This document shows, in pieces, positions 25,300 through 34,179 of a DNA stretch of 61,872 bases. The translations under genes were made by a program, and so were the position numbers. This stretch comes from an uncultured Alphaproteobacteria bacterium (GTDB lineage Bacteria > Pseudomonadota > Alphaproteobacteria > Rhizobiales > Beijerinckiaceae): positions 1 to 61,872 of the forward strand of contig CALKHP010000051.1 in NCBI GenBank assembly GCA_937988775.1. The letters run 5' to 3'. The notes under the pieces were generated by a model. That model was not told where the DNA came from, made no database searches, and saw only the letters and a program-made list of their open reading frames with translations. The first letter of the stretch is position 1; each line of letters opens with the position of its first letter.

Positions 25300-26169
25300 A
25301 TGCGCGCGACAACCAGTCTCAAGCATATCCTCGCGCGCCGGCAGGCCGTCAGCGTCCCCGGTGCTGCGAATGCGATGTTCGCGCGCGTGATCGAGGACCT
25401 GGGTTTCGAACTGGTCTATGTGACCGGCGCCGGCATTGCCAACATGCATCTCGGCGCGCCCGATATCGGGTTGACGACGGTTACCGAAGTCGCCGCCGCC
25501 GTCGGCGCGATTGCGGATGCCGTGGCGCTTCCGCTGGTTGTCGATGCCGATACCGGCTTCGGCAACGCGGTCAACATGGTGCGCACCGTGCGGCTGCTCG
25601 AGCGCGCCGGCGCGGCCGGCATCCAGATCGAGGATCAGGTCTTTCCCAAGAAATGCGGCCATTTCGCCGGCAAGGACGTGATTTCGCAGGAAGAAATGGT
25701 CGGCAAGATCAAGGCAGCCGTCGATGCCCGCCACGATGGGGACCTGCAGATCATCGCCCGCACCGACGCCCGCGCGGTGGAGGGCATCGATCGGGCGATC
25801 GCGCGCGGCCATGCCTTTATCGAGGCTGGCGCCGACGTGACCTTCGTCGAAGCGCCGGTTTCGATCGACGAACTGGCCCGCATCGGGCGCGAACTCCCGG
25901 TTCCCCAGATCGCCAATATCGTCTTCGGCGGCAAAACGCCCGATCCGGGCCGCGCGCAACTGGCCGAGATGGGCTTTGCGGGCGTGCTCTATGCCAACGC
26001 CGCGCTCCAGGCCGCGCTCAAGGCGGCCTATGACGTGCTGGGCGCCTTGAAAAGCGAGGGTTCTCTGGCGAGCGTCACCGACCGCCTGGCCTCGTTCGAG
26101 GAGCGCCAGCGCACGGTCGACAAGGGCCGGTGGGACGATTTCGAGAAGCGCTACCGCAGCCGATCCTAG
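25300..26169 (+). CDS. Isocitrate lyase/PEP mutase family protein (oxaloacetate decarboxylase or 2-methylisocitrate lyase-like)
   Basis: Mg-dependent C-C lyase of 289 aa, the usual length. Visible are VPGAANAMFARVIEDLGF (about 20-37), the metal loop VVDADTGFGN, GIQIEDQVFPKKCGHF with the KKCGH active-site loop, IIARTDAR and FVEAP. Start chosen at ATG 25300 (MRATTSLKHIL) with GAAGGA upstream; a TTG at 25273 is possible. PrpB-like proteins cleave 2-methylisocitrate and relatives decarboxylate oxaloacetate or cleave dialkylmalates, so the reaction is open. It lies 282 bp before the second branched-chain-type importer operon. Confidence 0.88.
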   Translation: MRATTSLKHILARRQAVSVPGAANAMFARVIEDLGFELVYVTGAGIANMHLGAPDIGLTTVTEVAAAVGAIADAVALPLVVDADTGFGNAVNMVRTVRLLERAGAAGIQIEDQVFPKKCGHFAGKDVISQEEMVGKIKAAVDARHDGDLQIIARTDARAVEGIDRAIARGHAFIEAGADVTFVEAPVSIDELARIGRELPVPQIANIVFGGKTPDPGRAQLAEMGFAGVLYANAALQAALKAAYDVLGALKSEGSLASVTDRLASFEERQRTVDKGRWDDFEKRYRSRS

Positions 26170-26234
26170 CGTCACGGATATGACCGGCGCAGCCAGCCTC
26201 GGGACGGCCTCGTTACGGCGGATAGGGCCTCGTC

Positions 26235-26264
26235 CGGCCCCATAGCCGTCCGGGCATGGGGCCG
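26235..26264 (+). terminator. Hairpin after the ICL-family gene, possible terminator
   Basis: Perfect 9-bp arms CGGCCCCAT / ATGGGGCCG with a 12-nt loop, 66 bp after the stop. There is no T-run, so termination is uncertain. The rest of the gap up to 26398 shows nothing. Confidence 0.35.
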
Positions 26265-26398
26265 CCCGCCCCTCCCAAGCAAACGTTCGATAGCGGCCGG
26301 TCGTCCGGGTGAGGAGAGCCCGGCATTCGCGACCGGCGCGGCCAGTCGCAACGCGCCGTCAAAAAAATGCCTGGACGAAAACCGTGTCTTTGGCATAC

Positions 26399-26436
26399 GA
26401 TTCATTTAATGAAATTTAATTTCATCTAGTGAAATA
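26399..26436. promoter_or_regulatory. Tandem IclR-type operators before the livG operon
   Basis: Two dyads of the form ATTTCATTnAATGAAAT. The first is GATTCATT-T-AATGAAAT (26399-26415); the second is ATTTCATC-T-AGTGAAAT (26419-26435). Their centres (26407 and 26427) are exactly 20 bp apart, two helical turns. They abut the likely -10 (TATAGA, 26435-26440) and the start at 26452. The same motif occurs at 31237-31255. The likely binder is the IclR protein encoded at 35406-36170. Confidence 0.7.
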
Positions 26437-26451
26437 TAGAATCGGGAAGAG

Positions 26452-27264
26452 ATGCCGGTGAGCGGTTTGTCATCCATGCGCGGAAATCCGGCAGGCGATG
26501 AGCGTGGCGATGCACCCGCCGTCATGCTGAAAGCCACCAGCCTGACCAAGCGCTTTGGCGGTTTCACGGCGCTCGACCGTTTCGACCTCTCTGTCCGGCA
26601 AGGCGCGATCCACGCCCTGATCGGGCCGAATGGCGCCGGCAAGACGACGGCCTTCAACCTACTGACCAAGTTCCATGAACCGAGCGAGGGGCACATCGTC
26701 TTCGATGGCGAGGATGTGACGGCGCTGCGCCCAGCTGCCGTCTCGCGCAAGGGGCTCGTGCGCTCGTTTCAGATTTCGGCGACCTTCCTGCAGCTGACAG
26801 TGCTCGAGAATGTACGCATCGCCTTGCAGAGGCGTGCCGGATTGGCCGATCAGTTCTGGCGCTCGGATCGCGTGCTGACGACGCTCGACGCGCGGGCGCG
26901 CGCCTTGCTGGCCGATGTCAATCTCGATGGCTTTGCCGGCCGGCTCGCCGTCGATCTCAGCTATGGCCGGCGCCGCGCGCTCGAATTGGCGACCACCATT
27001 GCCCTCGACCCCAAGATGCTGCTGCTCGACGAGCCGATGGCCGGGCTCGGCCATGAAGATATCCAGGCCATCGTCGCCTTGGTGCGCAAGGTCGCGGTCG
27101 GGCGGACCGTGCTGATGGTCGAGCACAACCTGTCCGTGGTGTCGGACCTGTGCGATACCATCACCGTGCTTCAGCACGGCAAGGTCATCGCCGAGGGCGG
27201 TTACGCGGCCATTGCCGGCGATGCGCGCGTTCGCGAGGCCTATCTTGGCACGGAGGCCGCCTGA
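26452..27264 (+). CDS. livG: LivG-type ABC transporter ATP-binding protein (importer 3)
   Basis: ATPase of 270 aa. Walker A GPNGAGKTT, signature LSYGRRRALELA and Walker B LLLDEPMAGLG. The C-terminal end VREAYLGTEAA is the usual LivG tail. An N-terminal stretch of about 24 residues precedes the conserved LKATSLTKRFGG. The start at ATG 26452 follows GGGAAGA; ATG 26476 or 26524 are alternatives. First gene of the operon LivG-LivF-LivHM-binding protein. Confidence 0.92.
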   Translation: MPVSGLSSMRGNPAGDERGDAPAVMLKATSLTKRFGGFTALDRFDLSVRQGAIHALIGPNGAGKTTAFNLLTKFHEPSEGHIVFDGEDVTALRPAAVSRKGLVRSFQISATFLQLTVLENVRIALQRRAGLADQFWRSDRVLTTLDARARALLADVNLDGFAGRLAVDLSYGRRRALELATTIALDPKMLLLDEPMAGLGHEDIQAIVALVRKVAVGRTVLMVEHNLSVVSDLCDTITVLQHGKVIAEGGYAAIAGDARVREAYLGTEAA

Positions 27265-27265
27265 T

Positions 27266-27976
27266 ATGGCCGCTGCCGCCGCGTTTCTCGACATCGGCGA
27301 CCTGCACGGCTGGTATGGCGAGAGCCATGTCCTGCATGGCGTCACCATGGCGGTCGGCAAGGGCGAGACGATCGCCATTCTCGGCCGCAACGGCGCCGGC
27401 AAGACCTCGACCCTGCGCGCCGTCATGGGCATCCTGCGCAAGCGCCGCGGCGTCGTGCGGCTCGATGGCGCCGACCTGCTGGCGCTGCCGCCATACCGCA
27501 TTCCGCGCATGGGCATCGGCTATGTGCCGGAGGAGCGCGGCATTTTCTCCTCGCTCACTGTGGAGGAGAACCTGCTGCTGCCGAAGCAGGTGGCGGAGCA
27601 GGGGCTGCCGCTGGACGAGATCCACGCGCTTTTCCCCAATCTCCACGAGCGGCGCAACAGCTCCGGCACCAAGCTCTCGGGCGGCGAGCAGCAGATGCTC
27701 GCCATCGCCCGCATTCTGCGCACCGGCGCCAGGCTGCTCCTGCTCGACGAGCCGACCGAAGGCCTGGCCCCCGTCATCGTGCAGCGCATCGGTGCCGTCA
27801 TCGGCACGCTGAAGGCGCGCGGCTACACCATCGTGCTGGTCGAGCAGAATTTCCGCTTCGCCGCCAGGCTGGCCGATCGGCTCTACGTGATGGAGAACGG
27901 CCAGATCGCCGACGTCTTCGCAACCTCGGAACTCGATGCGCGCATGAGTTCCCTGCACACCTATCTGGGGGTCTGA
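27266..27976 (+). CDS. livF: LivF-type ABC transporter ATP-binding protein (importer 3)
   Basis: ATPase of 236 aa. Walker A GRNGAGKTS, signature LSGGEQQMLAIARIL and Walker B LLLLDEPTEGLAP. Start ATG 27266 (MAAAAAFLDIGDLHGWYG), 1 bp after the LivG stop. Partner of LivG and the LivHM fusion. Confidence 0.92.
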   Translation: MAAAAAFLDIGDLHGWYGESHVLHGVTMAVGKGETIAILGRNGAGKTSTLRAVMGILRKRRGVVRLDGADLLALPPYRIPRMGIGYVPEERGIFSSLTVEENLLLPKQVAEQGLPLDEIHALFPNLHERRNSSGTKLSGGEQQMLAIARILRTGARLLLLDEPTEGLAPVIVQRIGAVIGTLKARGYTIVLVEQNFRFAARLADRLYVMENGQIADVFATSELDARMSSLHTYLGV

Positions 27977-27980
27977 CGCC

Positions 27981-29855
27981 GTGGTGACGATCTTCGGCGT
28001 GCCGGCCGCAGCCCTCTACGGACAGTTGCTCGTCGGCCTGATCAACGGCTCGTTCTATGCGCTGCTCTCGCTCGGCCTCGCCGTGATCTTCGGCATGCTG
28101 AACGTCATCAACGTCGCCCATGGCGCGATGTATATGCTCGGCGCCTTCGCGGCCTGGTTCCTGCTGCACATGTTCGGCATCAGCTACTGGTGGGCGCTCG
28201 GGCTGGCGCCGATCGCGGTGGCGCTGGTCGGCGTGGTGATCGAGCGCACCACCTTGCGCCGCGTCGCCCATCTCGACCATCTCTACGGCTTCCTGCTCAC
28301 GCTTGGCCTCGCCATGGTGATCGAGGGCCTGTTCCGCTACTGGTACGGCTCGTCCGGCCAGCCTTATGCGATCCCCTCGGCGCTGGCCGGCGGCATCAAG
28401 CTCCCCTTCATGTTCCTGCCGATCTACCGCGTCTGGGTCGTGGTGGTGTCGCTCGTCGTGTGCCTGGCGACCTGGCTCGTCATCGAGCGCACCCATATCG
28501 GCGCCCATCTGCGCGCCGCCACCGAGAATGCCGTCTTATCGCAGGCGTTCGGCCTCAACGTGCCGCTGCTGGTGACGCTGACCTATGCCGGCGGCGTGGC
28601 GCTCGCCGGTCTTGCCGGTGTGCTGGCCGCGCCGATCTATCAGGTCAGCCCGCTGATGGGCTCGAACCTGATCATCGTGGTGTTCGCCGTCGTGGTCGTC
28701 GGCGGCATGGGCTCGATCCTTGGCTCGATCGTCACCGGCTACCTGCTCGGCATCGTCGAGGGGATGACCAGGGTCTATTACCCGGAAGCCTCCTCGATCG
28801 TGATCTTCGTCATCATGGTCGTCGTGCTCATGCTCCGCCCGGCCGGCCTGTTCGGCCGCGAGAAGGACAGCGCCGCCAACGCCTCGCCGCCGATTGGCGC
28901 GACGCAGGCGACGGGTATGGACGACAAATGGGCGGCCATCGGCGCTCTCGGCGTCGTCGCCGCGCTGATCGCGGCGCCGGCGCTGGTCTATCCGGTGTTC
29001 CTGATGAAGCTGATGTGCTTCGCGCTGTTTGCCGCCGCCTTCAACCTGCTGATCGGCTTCGTCGGGCTGCTCTCGTTCGGTCACGCCGCTTTCTTTGGCT
29101 CGGGCGCGTATATCGCCGCCTATGCCGCCAAGGTCTGGCATCTCGATCCGCTGCTCTGCGTGCTCGCCGGCACGGCAACCGGCGCTGTGCTCGGGCTGCT
29201 GTTCGGCGCGCTCGCCATCCGGCGCAGCGGCATCTACTTCGCCATGATCACGCTCGCTCTGGCGCAGATGGTGTATTTTATCGCCCTGCAGGCGCCGTTC
29301 ACCGGCGGCGAGGACGGCATCCAGGACGTGCCGCGCGGCATGCTGTTCGGCGTGCTCGATCTGCAGCACCCGGTCGCCATGTACGGCTTCGTCATGGCGG
29401 TCTTCGTGGTCGGCATGGCCGTGCTCTGGCGCGTGGTGCGCTCGCCCTTCGGCCAGGTCCTCAAGGCGATCCGCGAGAACGAGGCACGCGCCATTTCGCT
29501 CGGCTACGACGTGCAGCGCTTCAAGCTGAAGGCGTTCGTGATTTCGGCCGCGCTCGCGGGTGCGGCGGGCGGCACCAAGGCGCTGGTCTTCCAGCTTGCC
29601 TCGCTGACCGACGTCACCTGGCAGATGTCCGGCGATGTCGTGCTGATGACGCTGATGGGCGGCATCGGCACCATGCTCGGGCCGGTGGTTGGCGCGGCGG
29701 TGGTCGTCTCGCTGGAAAACGCGCTTGCCGGGCTTGAATTCCCCATCACCGTGCTGATCGGCGCGATTTTCATCGCCTGCGTGCTGCTGTTCCGGCGCGG
29801 CATTGTCGGCGAGGTCCAGCAATGGTTCGCGCGCCTGTCCAGGGTGTCGAACTGA
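27981..29855 (+). CDS. LivH-LivM fusion ABC permease (importer 3)
   Basis: Single 624-aa protein joining two permeases normally encoded separately. The LivH half is about residues 10-300 (LLVGLINGSFYALLSLGLAV; FGMLNVINVAHGAMYMLGAF; ends with RPAGLFGREK). The linker is about 300-325. The LivM half is about 325-615 (AAAFNLLIGFVGLLSFGHAA; LVFQLASLTDVTWQMSGDVV). The frame is continuous with no sign of a frameshift. Start GTG 27981 (a second GTG follows at once), 4 bp after livF. Contrast importer 2, where LivM is fused to LivG instead. Confidence 0.9.
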   Translation: MVTIFGVPAAALYGQLLVGLINGSFYALLSLGLAVIFGMLNVINVAHGAMYMLGAFAAWFLLHMFGISYWWALGLAPIAVALVGVVIERTTLRRVAHLDHLYGFLLTLGLAMVIEGLFRYWYGSSGQPYAIPSALAGGIKLPFMFLPIYRVWVVVVSLVVCLATWLVIERTHIGAHLRAATENAVLSQAFGLNVPLLVTLTYAGGVALAGLAGVLAAPIYQVSPLMGSNLIIVVFAVVVVGGMGSILGSIVTGYLLGIVEGMTRVYYPEASSIVIFVIMVVVLMLRPAGLFGREKDSAANASPPIGATQATGMDDKWAAIGALGVVAALIAAPALVYPVFLMKLMCFALFAAAFNLLIGFVGLLSFGHAAFFGSGAYIAAYAAKVWHLDPLLCVLAGTATGAVLGLLFGALAIRRSGIYFAMITLALAQMVYFIALQAPFTGGEDGIQDVPRGMLFGVLDLQHPVAMYGFVMAVFVVGMAVLWRVVRSPFGQVLKAIRENEARAISLGYDVQRFKLKAFVISAALAGAAGGTKALVFQLASLTDVTWQMSGDVVLMTLMGGIGTMLGPVVGAAVVVSLENALAGLEFPITVLIGAIFIACVLLFRRGIVGEVQQWFARLSRVSN

Positions 29856-29899
29856 ACCAGCGGCCGGCCGGGAGCCGGTTCGCAAGCGAGGAGGAGAAC

Positions 29900-31117
29900 A
29901 TGCAGATGATGATTTCCAGACGGGCACTGTTGGCGTCGGCCGGCATTTCGCTCATGGCCGCGCGCCTGCCGGCACGGGCCGCCGATGCGCCGATCAGGAT
30001 CGGCGTCATCAACGACCTGTCCGGGCCTTATTCCGATATCGCCGGCAAGGGCTCGATCGAGGCCGTACGCCTGGCGATCGAGGATTTCGGCAAGGACGCG
30101 CCCGGCCGGCCGATCGAGGTCCTCACCGCCGACCACCAGAACAAGACCGATATCGGCATCGCCATCGCGCGCGAATGGTATGACGCCAAGGGCGTCGACC
30201 TGATCGTCGATGTCGCCAATTCCGCGATCGCGCTCGGCATCCAGACCCTGGCGCGCGAGCGCAACAAGCTGGTCATCTTCACCTCGGCCGCCTCCTCGGA
30301 CCTGACGGGCAAGTATTGCTCGCCCAACGGCCTGTCATGGGGCAGCGACAACTGGTCGAACGCCACCGCGCTGATGCGCCTGCTGCTGCAGGACAAGGTC
30401 GACAGCTTCTATTTCCTGACCTCCGACTATGCGTTCGGCCACTCGCTCGAAAGCGATTCACGCGCCGCAATCGAGGCCGGTGGCGGCAAGACGCTGGGCT
30501 CGACCAAGGTGCCTTTGAACTCATCCGACTTCTCGTCCTTCCTGCTGACGGCGCAGGCCTCGGGCGCCAAGGCGGTGGTGCTGGCCATGACCGGTAACGA
30601 CCTGTCGACCGCGCTGAAACAGGCGACCGAGTTCGGCATCGCACCCGGCCAGCACCTCGCCACGCCGAACACCTATCTCAGCGACGTTCATGCGCTCGGC
30701 CTCGATGTCGGCAAGAACCTCACCTTCATGCAGTCCTGGTACTGGGACCTGAACGACAAGAGCCGCGCCTGGTCGAAGCGCTATTTCGAGCGCATGAGCC
30801 GCATGCCGAACGACAATCATGCCGCGCTCTACTCGGCCGTGCTGCATTACCTCGGCGGGGTAAAGACGGCCGGAAGCAACGAGCCCGCCGCCGTGCTCAA
30901 GGCGATGCGCGCCACGCCGATCAGCGACATGTTCGCGGCCAAGGCCGTGATCCGCGACGATGGCCGCGTGGTTTACGACCGCTATCTGGTGCGCGTGAAA
31001 AACCCGAGCGAGTCCAAGGGGCCGTGGGATCTGCTGCATATCGTCTCGAAGCTCGATGCCGACAAGGCGTATCGGCCGGTCGCCGATGGCGGCTGTTCCC
31101 TGGTCGCCAAGAAATAG
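29900..31117 (+). CDS. Branched-chain-type ABC substrate-binding protein, probably Tat-exported (importer 3)
   Basis: Periplasmic binding protein of 405 aa, Peripla_BP_6 class. The N-terminus MQMMISRRALLASAGISLMA has an SRRALL twin-arginine-like motif and a cleavage region near ARAADA (about residue 27). The mature part begins IRIGVINDLSGPYSDIAGKG and contains TADHQNKTDIG and FTSAASSDLTG. Start ATG 29900 with GAGGAGGA ribosome-binding site. It ends the transporter operon; a strong hairpin follows at 31185-31223. Confidence 0.92.
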   Translation: MQMMISRRALLASAGISLMAARLPARAADAPIRIGVINDLSGPYSDIAGKGSIEAVRLAIEDFGKDAPGRPIEVLTADHQNKTDIGIAIAREWYDAKGVDLIVDVANSAIALGIQTLARERNKLVIFTSAASSDLTGKYCSPNGLSWGSDNWSNATALMRLLLQDKVDSFYFLTSDYAFGHSLESDSRAAIEAGGGKTLGSTKVPLNSSDFSSFLLTAQASGAKAVVLAMTGNDLSTALKQATEFGIAPGQHLATPNTYLSDVHALGLDVGKNLTFMQSWYWDLNDKSRAWSKRYFERMSRMPNDNHAALYSAVLHYLGGVKTAGSNEPAAVLKAMRATPISDMFAAKAVIRDDGRVVYDRYLVRVKNPSESKGPWDLLHIVSKLDADKAYRPVADGGCSLVAKK

Positions 31118-31184
31118 CGCCAGGCCGGACCGGCGGCGCCAAGCTATGGGGACGGCGCCGACGCGCCGCATCCGCCGGCCCGAT

Positions 31185-31223
31185 GGCGCGCCATGCCCTC
31201 TTGCCAGAGGCGCATGGCGCGCT
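31185..31223. terminator. Strong hairpin between importer 3 and the ThDP enzyme, possible terminator or attenuator
   Basis: Stem GCGCGCCATGC / GCATGGCGCGC (31186-31196 and 31212-31222) stacked on CCTCT / AGAGG with a TGCC loop. This gives 16 bp with one bulged C at 31211, plus a G-U closing pair. No T-run follows. It sits just before the operator and promoter of the next gene, so it could stop read-through or protect the 3' end of the transporter message. Confidence 0.5.
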
Positions 31224-31227
31224 TAGA

Positions 31228-31257
31228 TTGAAACAATATTTCATTAAATGAAATAAG
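31228..31257 (+). promoter_or_regulatory. Promoter with IclR-type operator before the ThDP enzyme gene
   Basis: TATTTCATT-A-AATGAAATA (31237-31255) is a perfect 9-bp dyad and the best copy of the motif seen also at 26399-26435. It lies between a possible -35 TTGAAA (31228-31233) and -10 AATAAG (31252-31257). The start codon at 31267 is so close that the message may be nearly leaderless. Repressor binding here would block the promoter. Confidence 0.7.
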
Positions 31258-31266
31258 AGAAACCGA

Positions 31267-32937
31267 ATGCCGACCACCTACACCGTCAGCGACCTGATTG
31301 CCGAGTTCCTCAACGCTTGCGGCGTCGACACGGCTTTCGGCATCGTCTCGGTTCATAACATCCCGATGCTGGACGCGCTCGGCCGCCATAACGGTATGCG
31401 TTTCGTGGCGACGCGCGGCGAGCTTGGCGCCGGCCACATGGCGGATGGCTGCGCGCGTGCCGCCGGCGGGCTCGGCGTGCTGTTCACCAGCACCGGGCCG
31501 GGCGCGGCCAATGCCGTCGGCGGGCTGGTCGAGGCGCGCTTCGCCGGAACACCGCTGCTGCACATTACCGGGCAGACATCGACGCGCTTCGTCGATCGCG
31601 GCATGGGCACCGTGCATGACGTGCCGGATCAACTGGGCATGCTGCGCAGCACTGGCAAGGCGGCGTACCGTATCCGCAGTGCGCAGGAGGCTTTCGGCAT
31701 CCTGACCCGCGCCGCTGTCGAGGCCTTGTCGGCTCCCTCCGGCCCGGTCAGCATCGAGGTGCCGATCGATATCCAGCGCGCCACGGTGGCGCGGCCGGAG
31801 GCGCTCGACGCGTTCGTGCTGCCGCTGCCGGCGCCGCACAGGCCAGCCGAGGCGGATATCGACCGCTTGGCCGCGCAGGTGCTTGGTGCGCGCCGGCCAA
31901 TGCTGTGGCTGGGCAATGGCGCCTCCGCTGCCGGTCCCGCTGCTAAAAAACTCCTAGATCTCGGCTTTGGCATGGTCACGAGTTGGGCGGGGAGGGGCGT
32001 CGTCTCGGAGGACCACCCCCAGAATCTCGGTGGCCTCAACGGCCAGGGCATGCCGCAGATCGAGGCGTTCTACGAGACGGTCGACCTGATGCTGGTCGTC
32101 GGCTCGCGGCTGCGCGGGCACGAAACCGGCGAATTCTCGGTCAAGCTGCCCAAGGCGCTGGCGCAGATCGACATCGATCCGCTTGCCGATGGCCGGACCT
32201 ATGCCAATCGTTGCTTCGTGCTTGGCGATGCGGCCCTGACGCTTGAAGCGCTCGCCGAACGCATCGCCGGCAAGATGCAGGTCGAGCCGGGCTACGTGGA
32301 AGAATTCAAGACGCTCAAGCGCCGCGCCCGCGCTTCATTCCGGGCGACCCTCGGCCCCTATGCGGATTTCGCCGAGCAGTTGCGCGCCGTCACGCCGCAA
32401 GACGCGGTCTGGGCGCGCGACATCACCATCAACAACAGCACCTGGGGCAACAAGCTGTTCCCGTTGCACGATCCGCGCAGCAACATCTATCCCGTCGGGG
32501 CCGGCATCGGCCAGGGCATGTGCCTGGGCATCGGCGCGGCGCTGGCGCCGGGCGGCCGCAAGGTCGTGGTGATGACGGGCGACGGCGGATTTTTCCTCAA
32601 TCTGGCGGAACTCTGGACCGCCGTGCAGGAAAACCTCGACATCACCATTCTGGTCATGAACGATCGTGGCTATGGCGTCATCCGCCACATTCAGGATGCG
32701 ACGGCCGGCGGAAGGCGGCGCTTCGACACCGTGCTCGGCCCGGATATCGAGGGGCTGGCCGCGCTGGCCGGCATTCCGTTCTGGCGCGTCGACCGGCCGG
32801 AGGATTTCGGCGCGCTCGCCGCCAAGGCCATCGCCACCAGGGGGCCCACGCTGGTCGAGATCAACATGACCGCTATCGGCGACCACCCGCCATATTTCCC
32901 TTATGGGCCGAAGGCCGTTCCGGTCGACCACGATTGA
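31267..32937 (+). CDS. Thiamine diphosphate-dependent enzyme, acetolactate synthase-like
   Basis: ThDP enzyme of 556 aa with the three usual domains. The N-terminal pyrimidine-binding domain carries the activating Glu in ATRGELGAGHMADG (about residues 54-67). A central domain follows (about 190-330). The C-terminal diphosphate domain carries GDGGFFLN...NDRGYG (Mg/ThDP motif, about 438-470). Family members include acetolactate synthase, benzoylformate decarboxylase, oxalyl-CoA decarboxylase and 2-hydroxyacyl-CoA lyase. The next genes encode acyl-CoA dehydrogenase and CoA-transferase, so a CoA-thioester lyase or decarboxylase is a plausible but unproved role. Confidence 0.88.
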   Translation: MPTTYTVSDLIAEFLNACGVDTAFGIVSVHNIPMLDALGRHNGMRFVATRGELGAGHMADGCARAAGGLGVLFTSTGPGAANAVGGLVEARFAGTPLLHITGQTSTRFVDRGMGTVHDVPDQLGMLRSTGKAAYRIRSAQEAFGILTRAAVEALSAPSGPVSIEVPIDIQRATVARPEALDAFVLPLPAPHRPAEADIDRLAAQVLGARRPMLWLGNGASAAGPAAKKLLDLGFGMVTSWAGRGVVSEDHPQNLGGLNGQGMPQIEAFYETVDLMLVVGSRLRGHETGEFSVKLPKALAQIDIDPLADGRTYANRCFVLGDAALTLEALAERIAGKMQVEPGYVEEFKTLKRRARASFRATLGPYADFAEQLRAVTPQDAVWARDITINNSTWGNKLFPLHDPRSNIYPVGAGIGQGMCLGIGAALAPGGRKVVVMTGDGGFFLNLAELWTAVQENLDITILVMNDRGYGVIRHIQDATAGGRRRFDTVLGPDIEGLAALAGIPFWRVDRPEDFGALAAKAIATRGPTLVEINMTAIGDHPPYFPYGPKAVPVDHD

Positions 32938-32986
32938 AGCCGATCAGGGCCTCGCCGTTTCATCGTGATTTTACAGGGATTCCCTC

Positions 32987-34153
32987 ATGGACTTCTCACT
33001 CTCGGCCGACCAGCAGCAGATACGCGATCTCGTCGCCAAGCTGTGCACGCGCTTCGATGATGCCTATTGGCTGAAGCAGGACACGGCGGCGGCGTTCCCG
33101 GAGGATTTCTACCGCGCCATCGCCGATGCCGGCTGGCTCGGCATCGCCATGCCGGAAGCCTATGGCGGCGCAGGCCTCGGCATCACCGAGGCCGCCATCA
33201 TGATGCGTGCCATCGCTGAATCAGGCGCGGGCATGAGCGGCGCGTCGGCCGTGCACATGAACATATTCGGCCTGCAACCCGTGGTTGTGTTTGGCGCCGA
33301 CGAGCAGAAGGCGCGCATGCTGCCGCCGCTGATCCGGGGCGAGGAGAAGGCCTGTTTCGCGGTGACCGAACCCGATGTCGGCCTCAACACCACGCAGATC
33401 AAGACCAGGGCCGAGAAGCACGGCGAGCATTACCGGGTCCGAGGCCAGAAAATCTGGATATCCACCGCCCAGGTCGCCGACCGGGTGCTGTTGCTGGCGC
33501 GCACCACGCCGCTCGATCAGGTCAAGCGCAAGACGGACGGCTTGAGCCTGTTCTACACCAAACTCGACCGGTCCAAGGTCGAAATCCGGCTGATTCATAA
33601 ACTCGGCCGGCATGGCGTCGATTCCAACATGCTGTTCTTCGACGACATGATCGTGCCGGCGCAAGACCTGATCGGGCGCGAGGGCGATGGCTTCAGGCAA
33701 ATCCTGCATGGCCTCAATCCCGAGCGCATCCTGATCGCTTCGGAAGCGGTCGGGCTTGGCTTCGCGGCGCTGCGCCGCGCCACGCAATATGCCAAGGAGC
33801 GCGTCGTGTTCGACCGGCCGATCGGGCAGAACCAGGGCATCCAGCATCCGCTGGCGCGCTGCTGGATGAATCTCGAGGCGGCCAATCTCATGGTGTTGAA
33901 AGCCGCCGCGCTCTATGACGGCAAGCAGGATTGCGGCGCGGAAGCCAACAGCGCCAAGTATCTCGCGGCGGAAGCGGCCTTCACCGCCTGCGAGACCGCC
34001 GTGATGACGCATGGCGGCATGGGCTATTCAAGCGAATATCACGTCGAGCGTTATCTGCGCGAATGCCTGATTCCGCGCATCGCGCCGGTCAGCCCGCAAA
34101 TGATCATGAATTTCATCGCCGAGAAGGTTCTCGGCCTGCCGAAATCCTATTGA
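32987..34153 (+). CDS. Acyl-CoA dehydrogenase family protein (module 2)
   Basis: FAD flavoenzyme of 388 aa, paralogue of the one at 3016-4176. FAVTEPDVGLNTTQIKT (about 124-140), KIWIST (155-160), ERVVFDRPIGQNQGIQHPLA, and MTHGGMGYSSEYHVERYLRE. As in module 1, the C-terminal catalytic Glu motif is replaced (IAPVSPQ) and Glu246 in LNPERILIASE is the likely base, as in isovaleryl-CoA dehydrogenase. Start ATG 32987 after AGGGA. It is followed by a CoA-transferase gene 26 bp later, the same order as module 1. Confidence 0.92.
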   Translation: MDFSLSADQQQIRDLVAKLCTRFDDAYWLKQDTAAAFPEDFYRAIADAGWLGIAMPEAYGGAGLGITEAAIMMRAIAESGAGMSGASAVHMNIFGLQPVVVFGADEQKARMLPPLIRGEEKACFAVTEPDVGLNTTQIKTRAEKHGEHYRVRGQKIWISTAQVADRVLLLARTTPLDQVKRKTDGLSLFYTKLDRSKVEIRLIHKLGRHGVDSNMLFFDDMIVPAQDLIGREGDGFRQILHGLNPERILIASEAVGLGFAALRRATQYAKERVVFDRPIGQNQGIQHPLARCWMNLEAANLMVLKAAALYDGKQDCGAEANSAKYLAAEAAFTACETAVMTHGGMGYSSEYHVERYLRECLIPRIAPVSPQMIMNFIAEKVLGLPKSY

Positions 34154-34179
34154 TGCCGGCGAAGGGAACAAAGCCAGCC

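Noticed and set aside
26172..26405. 77-codon open frame on the minus strand in the gap before livG
   Set aside because: No ribosome-binding site, no recognisable motif, and its start overlaps the operator. Treated as intergenic.
28536..29927. 463-codon open frame on the minus strand
   Set aside because: Antisense of the LivH-LivM fusion, with the same low-complexity composition as other shadows.
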